From positions 29,505,294 through 29,569,293 of the forward strand of contig NC_063155.1 in NCBI RefSeq assembly GCF_020921035.1: a stretch of DNA of 64,000 bases, written 5' to 3'. This document shows positions 1 through 12,662 of the stretch, in pieces. Numbering within the stretch: the stretch's first letter is position 1; each line of letters opens with the position of its first letter. The position numbers were made by a program, and so were the translations under genes. This DNA is from Rhodamnia argentea (lineage: Eukaryota > Streptophyta > Magnoliopsida > Myrtales > Myrtaceae). The notes beneath the pieces are model-generated. The model saw nothing but the letters and a program-made list of their open reading frames with translations, was not told where the DNA came from and searched no databases.

Positions 1-1165
1 ACCAGCTGGTGTGGTGCCATGCTAATAATTTTAATAGTAACCTACACCCTACATTTTTTTTTTTTTTTGGGGGGTCGAAACCTACACCCTACATAGAAAC
101 CCACAAAACTTGTCTTTTCTTTTTGTGCGATTTGCAAACTATGGTCCTGAAAAGATGGACTATGCTATGCATCCCCTACGCACTTCGGAAGGGCCACGTG
201 AATCCATCACAAGATGACCTCGCGTGGTGCTTCCATCGAGATTGAAAAGTATGTGAATATTATCGTAGATTTTTGTCAATAAAATGACATCAAAAGCGTC
301 AAAATTTACATACAACGGTTGTTTTAGAGTCAAAGTTTTTCGCCGACCTACTTAAGTAGCAAATCGAAGAAAAAAATATCACTTTAAGTGTCAAATCAAA
401 AAAATTCGGCCAAACTGATTACGTTACCTTTATCACTAAATTTTTTAATATTACGTGATAAATTTTTTAAAAAATTCGGTTTATGTGGACTTCTAAACTT
501 AAAAATAAGCTAACTTTTTATGAAAAATAAATTGAATTTTAAAAAATAAGCCAAAAAAAAAAAAAAAAAGAGTTAGTGCTTGTAGCAGCAAGGGCTGTGC
601 AAACCCTCATCTCTATAAGCCTTTTCCTTTCTTTTATTTTTTTTATTTTTTAACTTATTTTTTATTATTTAAAATTTTAGCCTTTTTTATTATTGATTGT
701 ATCTTCCGGCGAGCCATGTAGGTTAAGATCAATATAAAAAAATTGCTATGTAGGATTTCCGGCAAAGCTGCCAATTTCATGACAATAAAACAATCCCATG
801 AACAGAAAATCGTGTGTGTGGGCTCTTAGTTTGATGCTAACAGGAGACAATCTACGAGGCAAAACAATGGCCTTGTCTCTGCGTTGGATGCCATGGCCTC
901 AAACTTTTTTTTTGTAACTCCTCTCTAACCTCAAAGTTAGAGAGACGGAAAGAGAAGGGACACGTGTCATTTTATTAAAGCTTCCTGGACCTAATTGAAG
1001 GATAAACCTCGAACCTTTGGACATAAAACATTAAATTAAATCAATAAATTATAAGTAAAAGTTATAATGTATCAACTTGTTGCACAACATACAAGATCTC
1101 CATGTGTGATTTCCTAGAAGATTGAGAGCCCAAGGCAGGTTCTAGGGTGCCTTGAGCTTTTCGAC
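1..1165. other. AT-rich spacer, no gene seen
   Basis: Poly(T)/poly(A) tracts (about 54-70 and 555-570) and low-complexity AT-rich sequence. The only short open frame (9-245) has no recognisable content. Confidence 0.6.
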
Positions 1166-1563
1166 TTTTTCTAGAGGTATCAAACGGGTGGGTCATATCA
1201 GATTTGCGTCGAATTGAATATAATCTAACTCATACCGACCCATCCAACCCGTTTTGACTCATTTTCATGTTATATAAATCAAGTAATCTACACTCAACCC
1301 CATCCATATTATAAAAACACTTTAATATTAAAATCTAGTTTAGAGAAAATTATTTCTTATACTTTTTCAAAGATATATATTACTAATTTTGTTTATAGTT
1401 TTCTAAGCTAACCCGTCGATAACCTATTTAAAACCCATTTAGGACCATTAAGTTTCTAAGTAACCCATTTATGACCCACTTTTCAAACTTAAGGAACTCA
1501 TTTATGACTTACCACCGTGAAATATGGGTCAAATATCAGTTCTAAACCCATTTTATCACCTCT
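1166..1563. mobile_element. TIR element with GGGT-rich arms
   Basis: Left end TAGAGGTATCAAACGGGT matches the complement of the right end TAGAGGTGATAAAATGGGT. The interior has CGACCCATC and AACCCATTTA words. It resembles hAT-type MITEs widespread in eudicots. Similar words occur at 5385-5760 and 24078-24260. Confidence 0.55.
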
Positions 1564-3600
1564 AGCTTTCTCGACATACAACTTTCACAAGTTAATGAAA
1601 TTTCCTTCATTGCCTTTGTTGGCCTTAGAATTTTATTAAAATTCCAACCTTACCCTTTTTAAAATTAAGAAATCCTAGATCTACCTCAAGCAACCACGCA
1701 ATCTCTCTCGAAGAAAGAACCAAACTCGCCTCTCTCTAGCCGGCTAAGGGTCGCGCGACCTCGAGCAAGGGTGCCGGCAGCCAAATTTGGTGCGCCGACA
1801 ACTAGGTTGAGCCAAATCTAACTCATCGGCCGCTTGAGCCTCATCGAAAAAGTTTTCAATTTTTTTTATAAAAAAATCTAGAATTTTTTTTTTACAAAGT
1901 GTAGTTTTTTCAAAACAACATTTAAGTCAAAATTATTTTCTAATGTGTTTTTAAGTTACACTTTCTTAAATACTATTTGTATTTTGCAAAACCTTTCACT
2001 GCGCTTGCTGCTTTACCATTAGAAAAGAGCAGAGGCTTGCTGGTTTATCTATCATCCAATTCACGAATGAAACTTGGCGAAAAAGAAAGGAGTGAACACG
2101 AAGCTAAGGAACAAAGTAGCTCACCTAAAAGGGAAGGAACAAAGCTAAATGTCTATTTTTCTTCAAAGCCCCAATCCGTTCTCGCTTGCTGCTACTAGTG
2201 GAGTCTCGGTTGGTTGATTTCCCTTTTTTTAGCAACTCATATGTTTCAGTTCGCTAAGTTTGAAAAGTCCAAAAAGCACAAACTTCCCATGGAGCTTGGA
2301 TACGGTTTCCTGGTCGGAGATCCATTGACCACGGACGGTATCTCCTCATAACCTTTCGCCTCTGAAAGCGTCCTTCCTTCTCAATGCTCGGGCATCCATC
2401 CTTAACTAGCTTCTCCTTGGAAATTGCTACCTTTGCCATTGCAGCTCCGGTCAGAACTTAGACTCATAGCCACTATGGTTTATCAACAGATGATATCACC
2501 AACAGTCAAATTAAACTAATCAGTCACCAATCAAAGCCCCCGCCACGCTATAAGACCAGCTAGAGAAGAACACGATTGAGGCTGACAAGAAAGAGAAACG
2601 CTCACGAGTCATTTTTTGATGAGAAACGCATTGAAATTGAAGCGCCATTAATCATTACATGCATCAAAAGCCAAGCCTCGCCACCTAATATTCAAAACTA
2701 GGGTTCAATGGCGGAGACTTGAAATGTCAATTACATAGAAGAGGGAAAATGTCTCAATCATTTGGCTCGCCGACCATACATGTAAAGCTTGTGAATGGGG
2801 TCCGATTGGGGTTAAATTTTCAGAGTTTGTGCAAAAGTTGAGATAGGAACTGATACCAGAATCCTATGGTCCAAACCAATATAAGAGTCATCAGAATTAA
2901 TTAGAGGTAATGACAACGAGATAGGGTTACTAAAAAATATAGCCCAAAAATAACAAAAAGTGGACGCATCTTAGGTTTTGCAAAATTTATCTTAAATCAT
3001 TATGCGAAAAACCCATTTTAGTTATTCCGGCCCAATTTTCGCTGAGAATAGTCGACGGCGCAGTGGATGATTGCGCAGAACACCACTGCGACAGCTATTT
3101 CCGGCAAAAATAGACCAAAATGACTTGATTGGAACTTCGCACAAAGGTTTAAGATTAAACCGACATGATTAAGAAAAAGTTAAAAACTGAATTACGTGCA
3201 CGAGATCATGATTCAATGTTATATCGATAATCGTTCTGCACGTGACAATTAATCAAACAAAGGAATCCCCTCAACACATCGCCTTTTCTGATCCCGGGGA
3301 TAGGCAGATGTGTTTGTTTCATCGCTTGAATTTTTTTTTATATCAATAGTCGAATGGTCATTTGGATCCTATTACACGTCGTCTTGAGGTCACCCTTCAC
3401 GCACAGTGCAACCCCCACTCGAGCTATAATGGAGGATTGAACGTTTCATTGTCCAATTGGCAATTGAATTCCAAATAGTTGGGGGCCCCTTGATTAGCAG
3501 GGTGGGTCCGGCCCTTGATTCGACTAATGAAACGAACTACTACACCCCGCATGCACAAGCCCTCGCTCTCGATCGCGACACTCAAACATCATGTTTCAAT
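1564..3600. other. Spacer with a possible organelle-like segment
   Basis: Mostly low-copy-looking spacer. The stretch at about 1975-2460 is less AT-rich and differs in texture from its surroundings; it may derive from mitochondrial DNA or another source, but I could not tie it to a known gene. Confidence 0.3.
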
Positions 3601-3610
3601 AGAATAGTGT

Positions 3611-4008
3611 GGGGGGAGAAAATTACACAAAAAGTCCGGTATTTATTGTATTTGTGCCAATTCAATCTTAAATCTTTCGATTATATTAATTCATTCATAA
3701 ATATTTTGATGATCTACCGATGTAGTCCAATTGGCTGGAAAGTATTGACGTGGCAGTCCAGTTAGCGTCAATCGTCCTATGTGACGTACCAACGCTAACG
3801 TGGATTATCTCTAAAAGTTGTCCACGTCGATGTCGGCGGTACCGCGTAGGACGACCAGCTTCCATGTCGGTGATTTCCGGCTAATAGGACTGAATTGGTA
3901 AAAATGTTAAAAAGCTTAGGATTAAATCGGTAAACTTAAAAAGTTTAGAACTAGATTAGCAAAAAAACAAAAGGTTTAGATTTTTTTTTTTTTTTGACAA
4001 TTGTTCCA
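3611..4008. mobile_element. MULE-like MITE with 8-bp flanking duplication
   Basis: About 398 bp. Terminal arms contain complementary GTGCCAATTCAATCTTAAA-type sequence and flank GACGTGGCAG-type sequence. AATAGTGT flanks both ends (3603-3610 and 4009-4016), and a ninth base differs. The arm words belong to the same group as the elements at 24.9, 31.3 and 41.6 kb. No coding capacity. Confidence 0.65.
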
Positions 4009-4018
4009 AATAGTGTTT

Positions 4019-4150
4019 GGAGAAAAAATTATCCAAAATGTCATACATCTATTGCACTTGTTGTGTAAGGTAAGATGCCCGACGTCCATGTTAACTATTG
4101 AGTTGACGCAAATGCAATATAATGACGGCTTTCATAATAATTTTCTCATG
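4019..4150. mobile_element. Short TIR fragment of the same MITE group
   Basis: GGAGAAAAAATTATCCAAAA at the left and the complementary ATAATTTTCTC at the right bracket about 130 bp. It abuts the preceding element and is probably an internally deleted copy. Confidence 0.45.
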
Positions 4151-5384
4151 ATGCGGGGACGATGCAATGCTTGAATTTAAGCTAGTGGGGTTTCTATACT
4201 CCATGGTCCGAAAGTAATTCTAGACTCTATACGTCCTTTATAGATGTTATCATTGGAAGTTTGAAACCGACGGCTGCCACTTTATCAAGAACGAGCTTGT
4301 GCTCTCATGAGATCACGCACACTCGCGGAACAGGCCCGGCTTGGATCCATCTTTTCAGGAACCACCGTGGGCGTTCCTATTCAGTATTCACTTCCGTTTC
4401 TTCTGCTTTCTTGCTCGTGTGTATACCCAGTGACATGCGATGACCTTCCCAAGGATGTTGTCTTGTCGATGTCTTCGTTCCCCTTCTTATCCGACCATAG
4501 TATAGTTCAACTTGGGATGCCTCTGCACATTGGCCAAGACAATAATTGTTGAATTATTGAGTTCGAAAAGGGAATGATTTGTCATGATGAACGATGTTTG
4601 ATTCTTCCGACTCCTAATGAGATTCGGCTTAGCATTGTGATGCTTACGGGGCCTCGTTTTAGTTTCCTTTCGATGGGGAACACATGTCGTTCGGATATTA
4701 ATCAATAGTGAACACATGCACTTTGCAAAATAACTTTAATTAGATGAACATCAAGGATAACTCATAATCAAAGCTCAACACTCCCTACAGGATGTACGTC
4801 CCGATAAGAAATTACGTCCGGATTCGTAGTCTGATATCCATATGTTAATAGGAAACTTTACTTCTTATCACGGATAGAAATGTAGATAGCTTTTCATTAT
4901 TGTAAAAGATGGCATATCTCAAAATATATAATTTGTCCAGTTAATTTGAGAAAATTTTGTAAAAATAAAGTACTCATTTTTTGGTTAACGCATCAATTTG
5001 TATCCTCAGATTCGAAAATTTACGAGTAGCATCCTCACTTTGTTACGGAAAACATCCAAGTTCTACGTTATGGGACGGGTATGTTTGTCGAGAGCTTTTA
5101 AGCCAACTTTATATTAAAGGGTCAGTCAGTTTGTGAGAACAGTGTGTGGTGGTGGCTGGTGGAGATGGAGACCAGCGTTGGGAGCAGAGTCGCTGGGAAT
5201 TATATTGCTGGATGTCGAGGATTCAATCTGGGATGGGGCGCATGTTCCCGAGCAGGGAGAAAGCTGACCAGCTACTGTATTCCATACAACCCCTTCATCA
5301 TCCGGATCCGGATTGTGATGTTGCCCAACCAACCTCCGCTTTTTTTTCTTTTCTTTTGACTTGACCTCAAGATCAGTTATACGT

Positions 5385-5775
5385 ACACCCCGTCATAAAT
5401 GGTACATCTTAAATAAATCCATTTAATCTGTTTATGACTCATTTATTACAACGTGAATATAATGGCTACTAATATAAATCTCGATCCATATCTACTACAT
5501 ACCCGACTTGATTTATATTCCCAAAATACTTTCATATTTAATCAAATCTAGAAAAACTCATAACCAGATTGAGGTGAGAGTGTAGATCAAGTGAGCATGA
5601 GCAAGTGAACATAGAGTCATAGAGATGGGTTAGGTATAAGTAAGTTGTAAATCCATTTATGATTTATTTATCTAACATAACTAATCTATATAACAACTCG
5701 GATCATCATATAAGGGTTAAAAAATGAATTTATGATCCATTTTGACAAGTTCAATTACATGGTCCATGAGTAATA
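5385..5775. repeat. Diverged copy of the GGGT-arm repeat
   Basis: Shares TTCATATTTAATCAAATCTAG and flanking CGACTTGATTTATAT words with 24180-24250, and CCATTTATGA words with 1440-1510. Ends are not resolved. Confidence 0.45.
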
Positions 5776-6764
5776 GATTCTCGAACCTTGCTTCCTTATA
5801 ATTTGCTTTTGCAACTCTCGTGTACACGTACTCGTGATGCGCACAAATTTTGAAGATTTTACAATCAAAAGACAATATTTATCCCTTTTTTATATTCGAC
5901 GGTAGTTTGAGGAATCAAGATCTGTTTCTCAAGAACCCCTAAAATCACATCCACAAAATCAAGCATTTTTTCACTCCCACTGTTGTATTGGACTTGTTCC
6001 CCCCACCAATAGGTATTAATTACCAAAATTCGACATTTATCGTTATTTCTCGATAATTTCAAGTTTGCAATTACCTTCACCGTTTATCATTATTTGAAAG
6101 TTTTAGTCTTCGAGTGTGCTCAAACACATCATTTGAATGTGATCAGATTCTGCTTGTACGAATCTGGCCTTAGGCAACTGATTTATATGAGTGTAATGGG
6201 TGAGAGCAGGACGGCAATTCTCAACGTGAGTGTTTCTTTTTTTTTTTTTTTTTCCGGACACGAGAGGACACGTAGCTAAGCAAGTTTCGATTTGCCACAA
6301 ATGAATTCGTGTGTTAAACATGTCAGCCTTAGTGTGTTTACCTGCTTAAACTGCTTAGACACAAATTGACACGCTGAAGTTAAAAGTTTCTTCTTTTTAA
6401 CATGACCCGATTATACTCATTTTAACATGTTTAGTACTTAAAAAAAAAAACAAGAACAAATTTAGGGTTACAAAAGTCCTATGACAGGGGAAAAAAAAAA
6501 CTAACTTGATAATATTTTCTAAACGTAACATGTATTCATTGCTTAGAAAATGTGTCAACCGTGTAACCAATCAATGTCTCATATAGTGTTGACACTAGGG
6601 ATGATCGATTCTTGGCCTAGATCTAGGAACCAACCCTGTAGCTCCTTGTTTCAAAAAATTGGAATCAGGAATCGAACTTGCCGATTCCAATTTCTGTTCC
6701 GTCCAAAAAAAAAAAAAATCAAATTTTTATTCTATGAAAACGTTGCACAATTTCACTACAAAAA

Positions 6765-6862
6765 TAGATGGTGGTTAAATGGTTATATTGTTGTTTATTC
6801 ATGTTTAAGACCATGGTTCGATCCGCCATATGTGCAAAGATGTTTATTTTTTCTGTAAAAGA
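6765..6862 (+). mobile_element. SINE-like tRNA-derived fragment
   Basis: TGGTTAAATGG at 6772-6782 fits the Pol III A box (TRGYNNANNGG). GGTTCGATCCG at 6815-6825 fits the B box. The 32-base spacing is right for a tRNA-related SINE head. There is no cloverleaf, so it is not a working tRNA. The tail is short and runs into other repeat sequence. Confidence 0.55.
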
Positions 6863-7078
6863 CCAATTCCAAACCAGTTCAACCAAGGCCATGATTGGTG
6901 CTCGAGTAGAACGACACTTACGGTCTTGAAATCTAGAATTGAACCAATTCTTCCTAGAACACGTCCGGTTCCCCCTAGTTGACACTGGATATCGTTTTTT
7001 CGTAAAAGACCAATTCCAAATTTAGAACTGAATTGGTTCTTCTTAGAACATGTCCGGTTCTCCCTAGTTAACACCGGA
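6850..7078 (-). repeat. Diverged tandem repeat with GTCCGGTTC motifs
   Basis: AAAAGACCAATTCCAAA occurs at 6857 and again at 7003. A 35-bp segment around GTCCGGTTC occurs at about 6949 and at about 7036. The copies are diverged, and both lie next to the SINE-like fragment. Family not recognised. Confidence 0.6.
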
Positions 7079-7765
7079 CACAGTAACGTGCAGGATAACC
7101 ATGTTGATATTTTCTCCTCATGGGACTTGTATTATTAGGTGCGTAGTGCCCCTGTCGAGGCAATTGTCATGTTCGAGTTACCCATCTTCACATTATAACT
7201 CGTTTTGGCGTGACACGAACTGCCAACCCTAGGTCAGAGCAAGTGGCATTAGTTTGTGCCCCGTGGATCGTGTTTGTATTGTGTCAAGTTTAGGATATCA
7301 AGTCAAAATAGGGCCAATATGAACATGACACGTTTGATGATTGAGTCTGGAAAATGTTACCAAAAAAAAAAAAATCGCATTCGTATAGCGATAATTCTAG
7401 TTAGAATAGGTCAATTCAGTATAGACACGTCACGGACTACCGGAAATAATTCCTTAGATAAATGTTAGCTTTTGTAATTTACATCGATGATGAGGTGGTC
7501 GAATTGATTAGTTACACAATGACCAAATAATTGTACAAAAGAATCAATAAAATCTGTTAAGCCATCTTCCCCCTTTTAATTTACCTGCGAAAATTTTAAC
7601 GTTTGTTGGAATTAAAAATCTAAAAAATTATTGTTAACGTAATGCTCAGTATCACACAGTTTTTCATAATGAATTCATTTCTAGAACTAAGCAGACATAC
7701 TTATCTATTTTAAGCTAAGTAGGTCATGGTCAAGTCGTTATGCACATCGTTGCCATTAAAACAGG

Positions 7766-7915
7766 CCGAAAACGACTTGATTTCAGATCGCACGCCTGGG
7801 GTAATAAACGACGCTTTTAATAAACACATCGATCTAGCCAGCACAATGGTGCAAAGCATGAAGAAACTCAGCCCCGAATTCATCGATTTTGCGTCGGATG
7901 TCTACATCGATTTGG
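7766..7915 (+). pseudogene. Isolated exon-like fragment, function not recognised
   Basis: An open 50-codon stretch reads AENDLISDRTPGVINDAFNK, then HIDLASTMVQSMKKL and SPEFIDFASDVYIDL. It has a plausible acceptor (AAAACAG) before it and a donor (GATTTG then GTAATT) after it. Its amino-acid composition looks like a real helical protein, unlike the surrounding random frames. No partner exon is seen either side. I do not recognise the family; it may be a relict or transposed exon. Confidence 0.3.
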
Positions 7916-8512
7916 TAATTTTCCTTCTTATGTCACGGATCGCTTGTACCTAAGTGAGAGAGGGTCCTTAATTACGATCTCCGGCTCGTTAGGCCCCCGG
8001 GGACCATGAGCTCGGGCAGTGCTCGACACCGTTCTGCTGAAGCGGGTAACTTCCAAAGATTTGCTTTCGCACTCAGACGATGCCGCTGTGCACTGCACAC
8101 TGCAAAAGGCCAAAAAGGAAACCACTGGATCGCTGCTGCTCGACTGGACCACGGCCATGCGTAGACGTGGGATTAGCCGCGATAGAAACTAATTTCATCA
8201 TTATCTTCCCTTTTTGAGAGATTCAATTGATATTGGACATGTTTTCGACCAAAAAAAAATTGCTATTTTTTTTTTTTTTGGTAAGGTAAGTAGTATATTA
8301 ACTTTTGACAACGCAACTTACAGTGAGATAGCCGAACACAAAAATCTCATACCCGTTACAACATTTGGAAGTGTCATAGCGGGTGCGAAGGTGTTACGGC
8401 TAGACAAAGGCAAAGAGTGAGTCCGAATCACATATACACGGCAACTAAGAACAAATGGGCAAAACATATAGCCCAACAAGAAAGTACCGCCTCAAACAAG
8501 TGCAGCGACTCC

Positions 8513-9442
8513 CTAATCAAAGATAGAACCCGAGATCCCCCATTTAAGTTGTATCCGCCTATTACGTGGTGTGTCCTCCACATGATGAAAAGTGAGGGCT
8601 TTGTCGCGGACGACCCTCTCCAAATGCTTCAGAAGTGCGGGCCCAAAGAAAGTGCGATCTCTGAATAGAATGTGATTGCGTTCTGTCCATATAATGTAGC
8701 ATAGAGCTGCGAAGGATAACCGAGCAATGCATTGATAGAATTGCTGACCACTAGTGTTGTTAATGGCCCAATGGAGATTGTCCCGCCAATTCTGGTTCCG
8801 CCATACCGGATTGCATCTCTTCGGCCAGGCCAAAATAAGGGTGGCCGTGGATTTACGAGCAAAATATAAATGATTGATGGAGTGCGGTCTGCAACGACAA
8901 AAGCTACAAACCCCATCCGTAATTCTCCAGTAGTTCAGCAAAAATACCCGGGTCGGGAGTCGGTTGAGGGTGGCTAGCCAAAGGAGGAAACCATGCCTCG
9001 GCGTAATGCATTTATCCCATATGAATGAGGCCCATGGAACAGAATTCCTCCTGCGTCTGATTGTGTCCCATGCCGAAGCTATAGAAAAGGAACCCGAATG
9101 ATGTTTCACCCATGAAAATCGATCCGTGCGTCCCGTGATGATAACCGGTGCACCCTCGGGCCAAGAAGTAACGGTAGTTAGCGCATAAGAGGGTTGCCAC
9201 ACCGACGACACAAAATCCTTAACGGAGGCCTTCCTTGGGATACCCGATCTATATATAACTGCATTGGAGAAGAGCTTATATAGTGGACCCCTATCATGCC
9301 GGTGATCAAACCAGAAGGAGATGGAGCACCCATCCCCTAGCTGCCAGCGAAAGTGTAACTGGAATTCCTCTCGGAGATCAAGAATCTTCTTCCATGCCCA
9401 TGAACAAACCGTGGGCTTCGTGGCAATCCAGAAAAAAATTGT
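8513..9442 (-). mobile_element. L1-type LINE fragment, C-terminal zf-RVT region
   Basis: A single open frame of about 310 codons reads on the minus strand. It carries the C-terminal region of plant L1-type ORF2 proteins: WAWKKILDLREEF, FRWQLGDGCSISFWFD and SFIWDKCITPRHGFLLWLA. A Cys/His cluster follows (CSFCRCRPHSINHLYF), then IWTERNHILF. This region follows reverse transcriptase in full elements and here no RT precedes it, so the copy is 5' truncated, as is usual for LINEs. A poly(T) run at about 8267-8279 may be the copy's A-tail seen on the plus strand. No target-site duplication could be fixed. Confidence 0.85.
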
Positions 9443-9513
9443 GCCTCATTGGCAACTTGATAAAGGAAAATATTTATTGTGCTTCGAATTGTTTTTCATT
9501 ACATCATAACTAC

Positions 9514-10116
9514 TAGGGGAAATTCCAAAAAAGGGCTTAAAGTGCTATCATTTTTTCAAATAAGGATATGAAGTTGACTTTATTTCAAAAAATGGCATGA
9601 AGTGTCATTATTGTCTCAAAAAAAGGCTTGAAATGACTATGGTTGTTTTAAATAAGGGCAAGACCTCACCAACCGGCAAGCCGGCCAAATTTCCATACCC
9701 ATCAAAGGTATTTTTATAAAATTATAAATTTAATCTAATTTTTTTGTTAAATTAAATTAAAACAAAAAAGAAAAGCAGAAAGTTAAAAGAAGAAGAAGGA
9801 GAAGAAGAAAACAGGCAGGAGGACTGACCTCCCGCCCGTGTTCTTTTTTTTTTTTTTTTTTTTCAAAATATCTTAAAAAAGAAAAAGGAAAAATAAAATA
9901 AAATAGTAAATTACCAAAATGCCCCTAACTAAAGTAATTCATGCCCTTTTTTGATACTAATATAGTCACTTCAAGTTCTTATTTGAAACAATGTGCACTT
10001 CAGTCCCTTCTTTGAGACAATGAGAGTACTTCGAGCCCTTATTTGAAATAAGGTCTACTTCATGTTTTTTTTAAGAAAATGAGGGTACTTTGAGCTCTTT
10101 TTTTAAAATTTTCCCT
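9514..10116. mobile_element. Foldback MITE with arms made of subrepeats
   Basis: The left end (TAGGGGAAATTCCAAAAAAG) and the reverse complement of the right end (TTAGGGAAAATTTTAAAAAA) match. Each arm, about 140-180 bp, holds several diverged copies of a roughly 45-bp unit of the type AAATAAGGGC-TGAAGTG-CT. The centre is AT-rich with an A/T homopolymer run. There is no coding capacity. The target-site duplication is unclear. Confidence 0.7.
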
Positions 10117-10189
10117 AAGTGCTCTAATAACACAGGTTTCAATGTTGTATTCATGTTTTTTATCAAATAGTAGTGTAAGAACATAAGAA

Positions 10190-10790
10190 GGAAAATTACC
10201 CATAAAATTCCTAGACCTATTGCAATTGTGGCAGGTCAGTCCTAAATTTTTAATTTTTTCAATTTAGTCCTGAACATTTTAACATTTTGCCACTTGAGTT
10301 CGTTTAGCTAACTTTGGCTGTAAATTGCTAATGTGAACACCGAGCGTCCTACGTGGCACGAGCAGTGTTGAAATGGATAAATTTTAATTTCTTTTTTTAT
10401 TTTATTTTCTTTACATTTTCCTTTTCCCCGACTCTCGCCGAGACGAGCAAGGGCACAATGCCCTCGCCAACTTGGATGAGGGGCCGCGACGGCCTCGCCC
10501 TCACAGGCCCTAAGGCCAGGGAAAAACAAAAAAAGTACAAAAAACAAAAAGATTATATTTTTAAAATATTATTAAAATTTATTCACATCAATACCGGCCG
10601 TACGATGTAGGATGACCGGCGTGCACATCGTTGATTTCCTGCTGATTTATTGAATGGACTGAATTGGCACAAATGCAAAAGGTTAAAGATTGAATTGGGA
10701 AAAAAATATTTATGATTGAATTGGAAAAAAAATATTTAGAACTGAATTGACATAATTTTAATATGTTTATAATTTTTTTGATAATATTTT
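10190..10790. mobile_element. TIR element with GC-rich core
   Basis: The left arm carries the recurring words CCTATTGCAATTGTG and TCAGTCCTAAA. The right arm carries their complements (GACTGAATTGGCACAAATGCAAAAGG). A GC-rich core lies at about 10424-10520. The same arm words recur in other elements of the window. Ends and target-site duplication were not resolved. Confidence 0.6.
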
Positions 10791-12172
10791 CGAATGTAAC
10801 ATGATCTTTTCATATTGCCTGTTCTTTTTTTACTGCTCCCTTGTGCTATTAATTAAATAAGCGAATCTTATGAACATAGGAGCATGTGATGTAGAAGCAC
10901 TGTGACTCCCCGAATTAATTCATTTTTCACATCTCACTTGTGCTAGTAAATAGACGAATCTTATGAACAAAAAAGCTTGTGATGAAGAAGCATCGTGACA
11001 CTCCAAATTAATTCAATCGAGTTATTCTCCGTTTTATATCGAGTTTCATGATTTTGTTCTTTCGCGTAGAGATGAATACTTCCCCGAAAGGTTATCGAAC
11101 GCGATAGCACTCTTACTTGAGCATGCTTATGTGAGAGGACGACTATTGTGAGTTAAATGCAGTTTCACAAATATTATCAAGAAACGTTTTCCCCGTGCGC
11201 AACTCAATTTATTCATCCTTTGACAATTCTTTTTTTCTTTTTTTGTTGCTCGAAAGAAAGATATTCATTTCATATGAAAAAGAGATTCATAACTTCAAAA
11301 TAAAAATGAAAATCCCACAAAATAAGTAAATTTGATAAGTGAATCAATTTGGTACAGTCTGCGAAACTTCGCTCATTCTTCAATGATCCGTTATAGCATC
11401 CAAGCATAACCGGCGGCCGATCATAGAATCTCGCGTCATCATTAATGATGAGCACACACCGATAAATCCCTCTCCAGTAGCTACAACTTTGCCAAAAAGT
11501 GGTGCGCGCCTAGGTTTAGCGTCCCTAGCATCATCATCATACAAAGACAAGAATAACACTAATAGGTTGAGAAAATATAGAAAACGTCTTGTAAATCCCG
11601 GATCTATATCTAGATCGGGATAGAATAACACCAAAATCTAGTTTTAACTTTAAATTAGGAGAGAATAATTGCAAAACAGATACTAGTTAATCACAAAATC
11701 ACTTTCGGATGAGCCGGTTGCCGAAAGTTGCAACGGATGAGCCTCGAAGACTCGCAGAACGCTCGATAATCTGAAGCAAGCACTCGAAGTCGAAGCCGAA
11801 ACCGTAGCTAGCAAGCAGATTTGAAAAGAGCACATATCTACGAAATCTCAAGGAGTCTAAAACATAGATAGAGCAAAAAAGGAGAGGGAGAATGAGAGGG
11901 GAGGGAGCTCTCCCTCAAGAGAGCAAGCTTCAAGAAGAAGGGGGTTGGCGGCGGGTTGGATGAGAGGAAACTCTATTTTGAGCTGGGTAGGTGCTACGAT
12001 GAAAGCTTTCACAATTCTAAAAGCTTGTAAAAGGCTGCTTTTTCATCTAGGCCCTCTCACCACGAAGATCGCTTCTCGCCCTTGTCGGGTTGAGTCGTTG
12101 CAAGCATCTCTCTCTCTCATTCTCACTCTCATATGTCGCTATATTCTTTCTTTGTTTGGTGATCATGAGTAG
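10791..12172. other. Spacer, no recognised gene
   Basis: AT-rich, with a more balanced stretch at 11380-12170. The short open frames on both strands (such as 11380-11634 on the minus strand) show no family features. It could be an old transposon body. Confidence 0.4.
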
Positions 12173-12415
12173 GACTGACAATTCTTGACAATATCTATAT
12201 ACGCGGCACGAACCTATGCGTGTTCGTGTCGAGTTTAATCGGGTCTATGTTATAAATGAGTTGACTTTTCAAGCATAAACACGCCTAATTAAAAAAAAAT
12301 ATGCACGTGCTATACGTGTCAAATTAAAATTCATTTGAACCCATTTTCGCTGGTTATAGAATCCGTTTCGTCTCATGTCTAACGAATTTATCGCATTTGA
12401 ACTTCAAGGAAAATA
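12173..12415. repeat. Possible hAT-type repeat
   Basis: CACGAACCTATGCGTGTTCG and nearby GTCGAGTTTAATCGGGT words, with CATTTGAACCCATTTTCG on the right, look like plant hAT MITE arms. No transposase or clear flanking duplication. Confidence 0.3.
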
Positions 12416-12662
12416 CGACCCCAAAAAAATAAAAAAAACTTCAAGAAGAACACCCGACTGCCAGCCACGTTTCACCTCTTGATTCGGCTGTCACAAGCAG
12501 CGACCCCCATGCGCGAGCACTGCACGTTACGGTACCAGACTCCCTCCTCGAATCCCTCGAAACAACAAGCCTTTGAAAAATCTCTATTTAAGCGAAAACA
12601 AATCAGATCATCGGAGAGAGAGAGAGAGTAAAAAAAAAAACTGTCCCGATATGGCAAATCAA

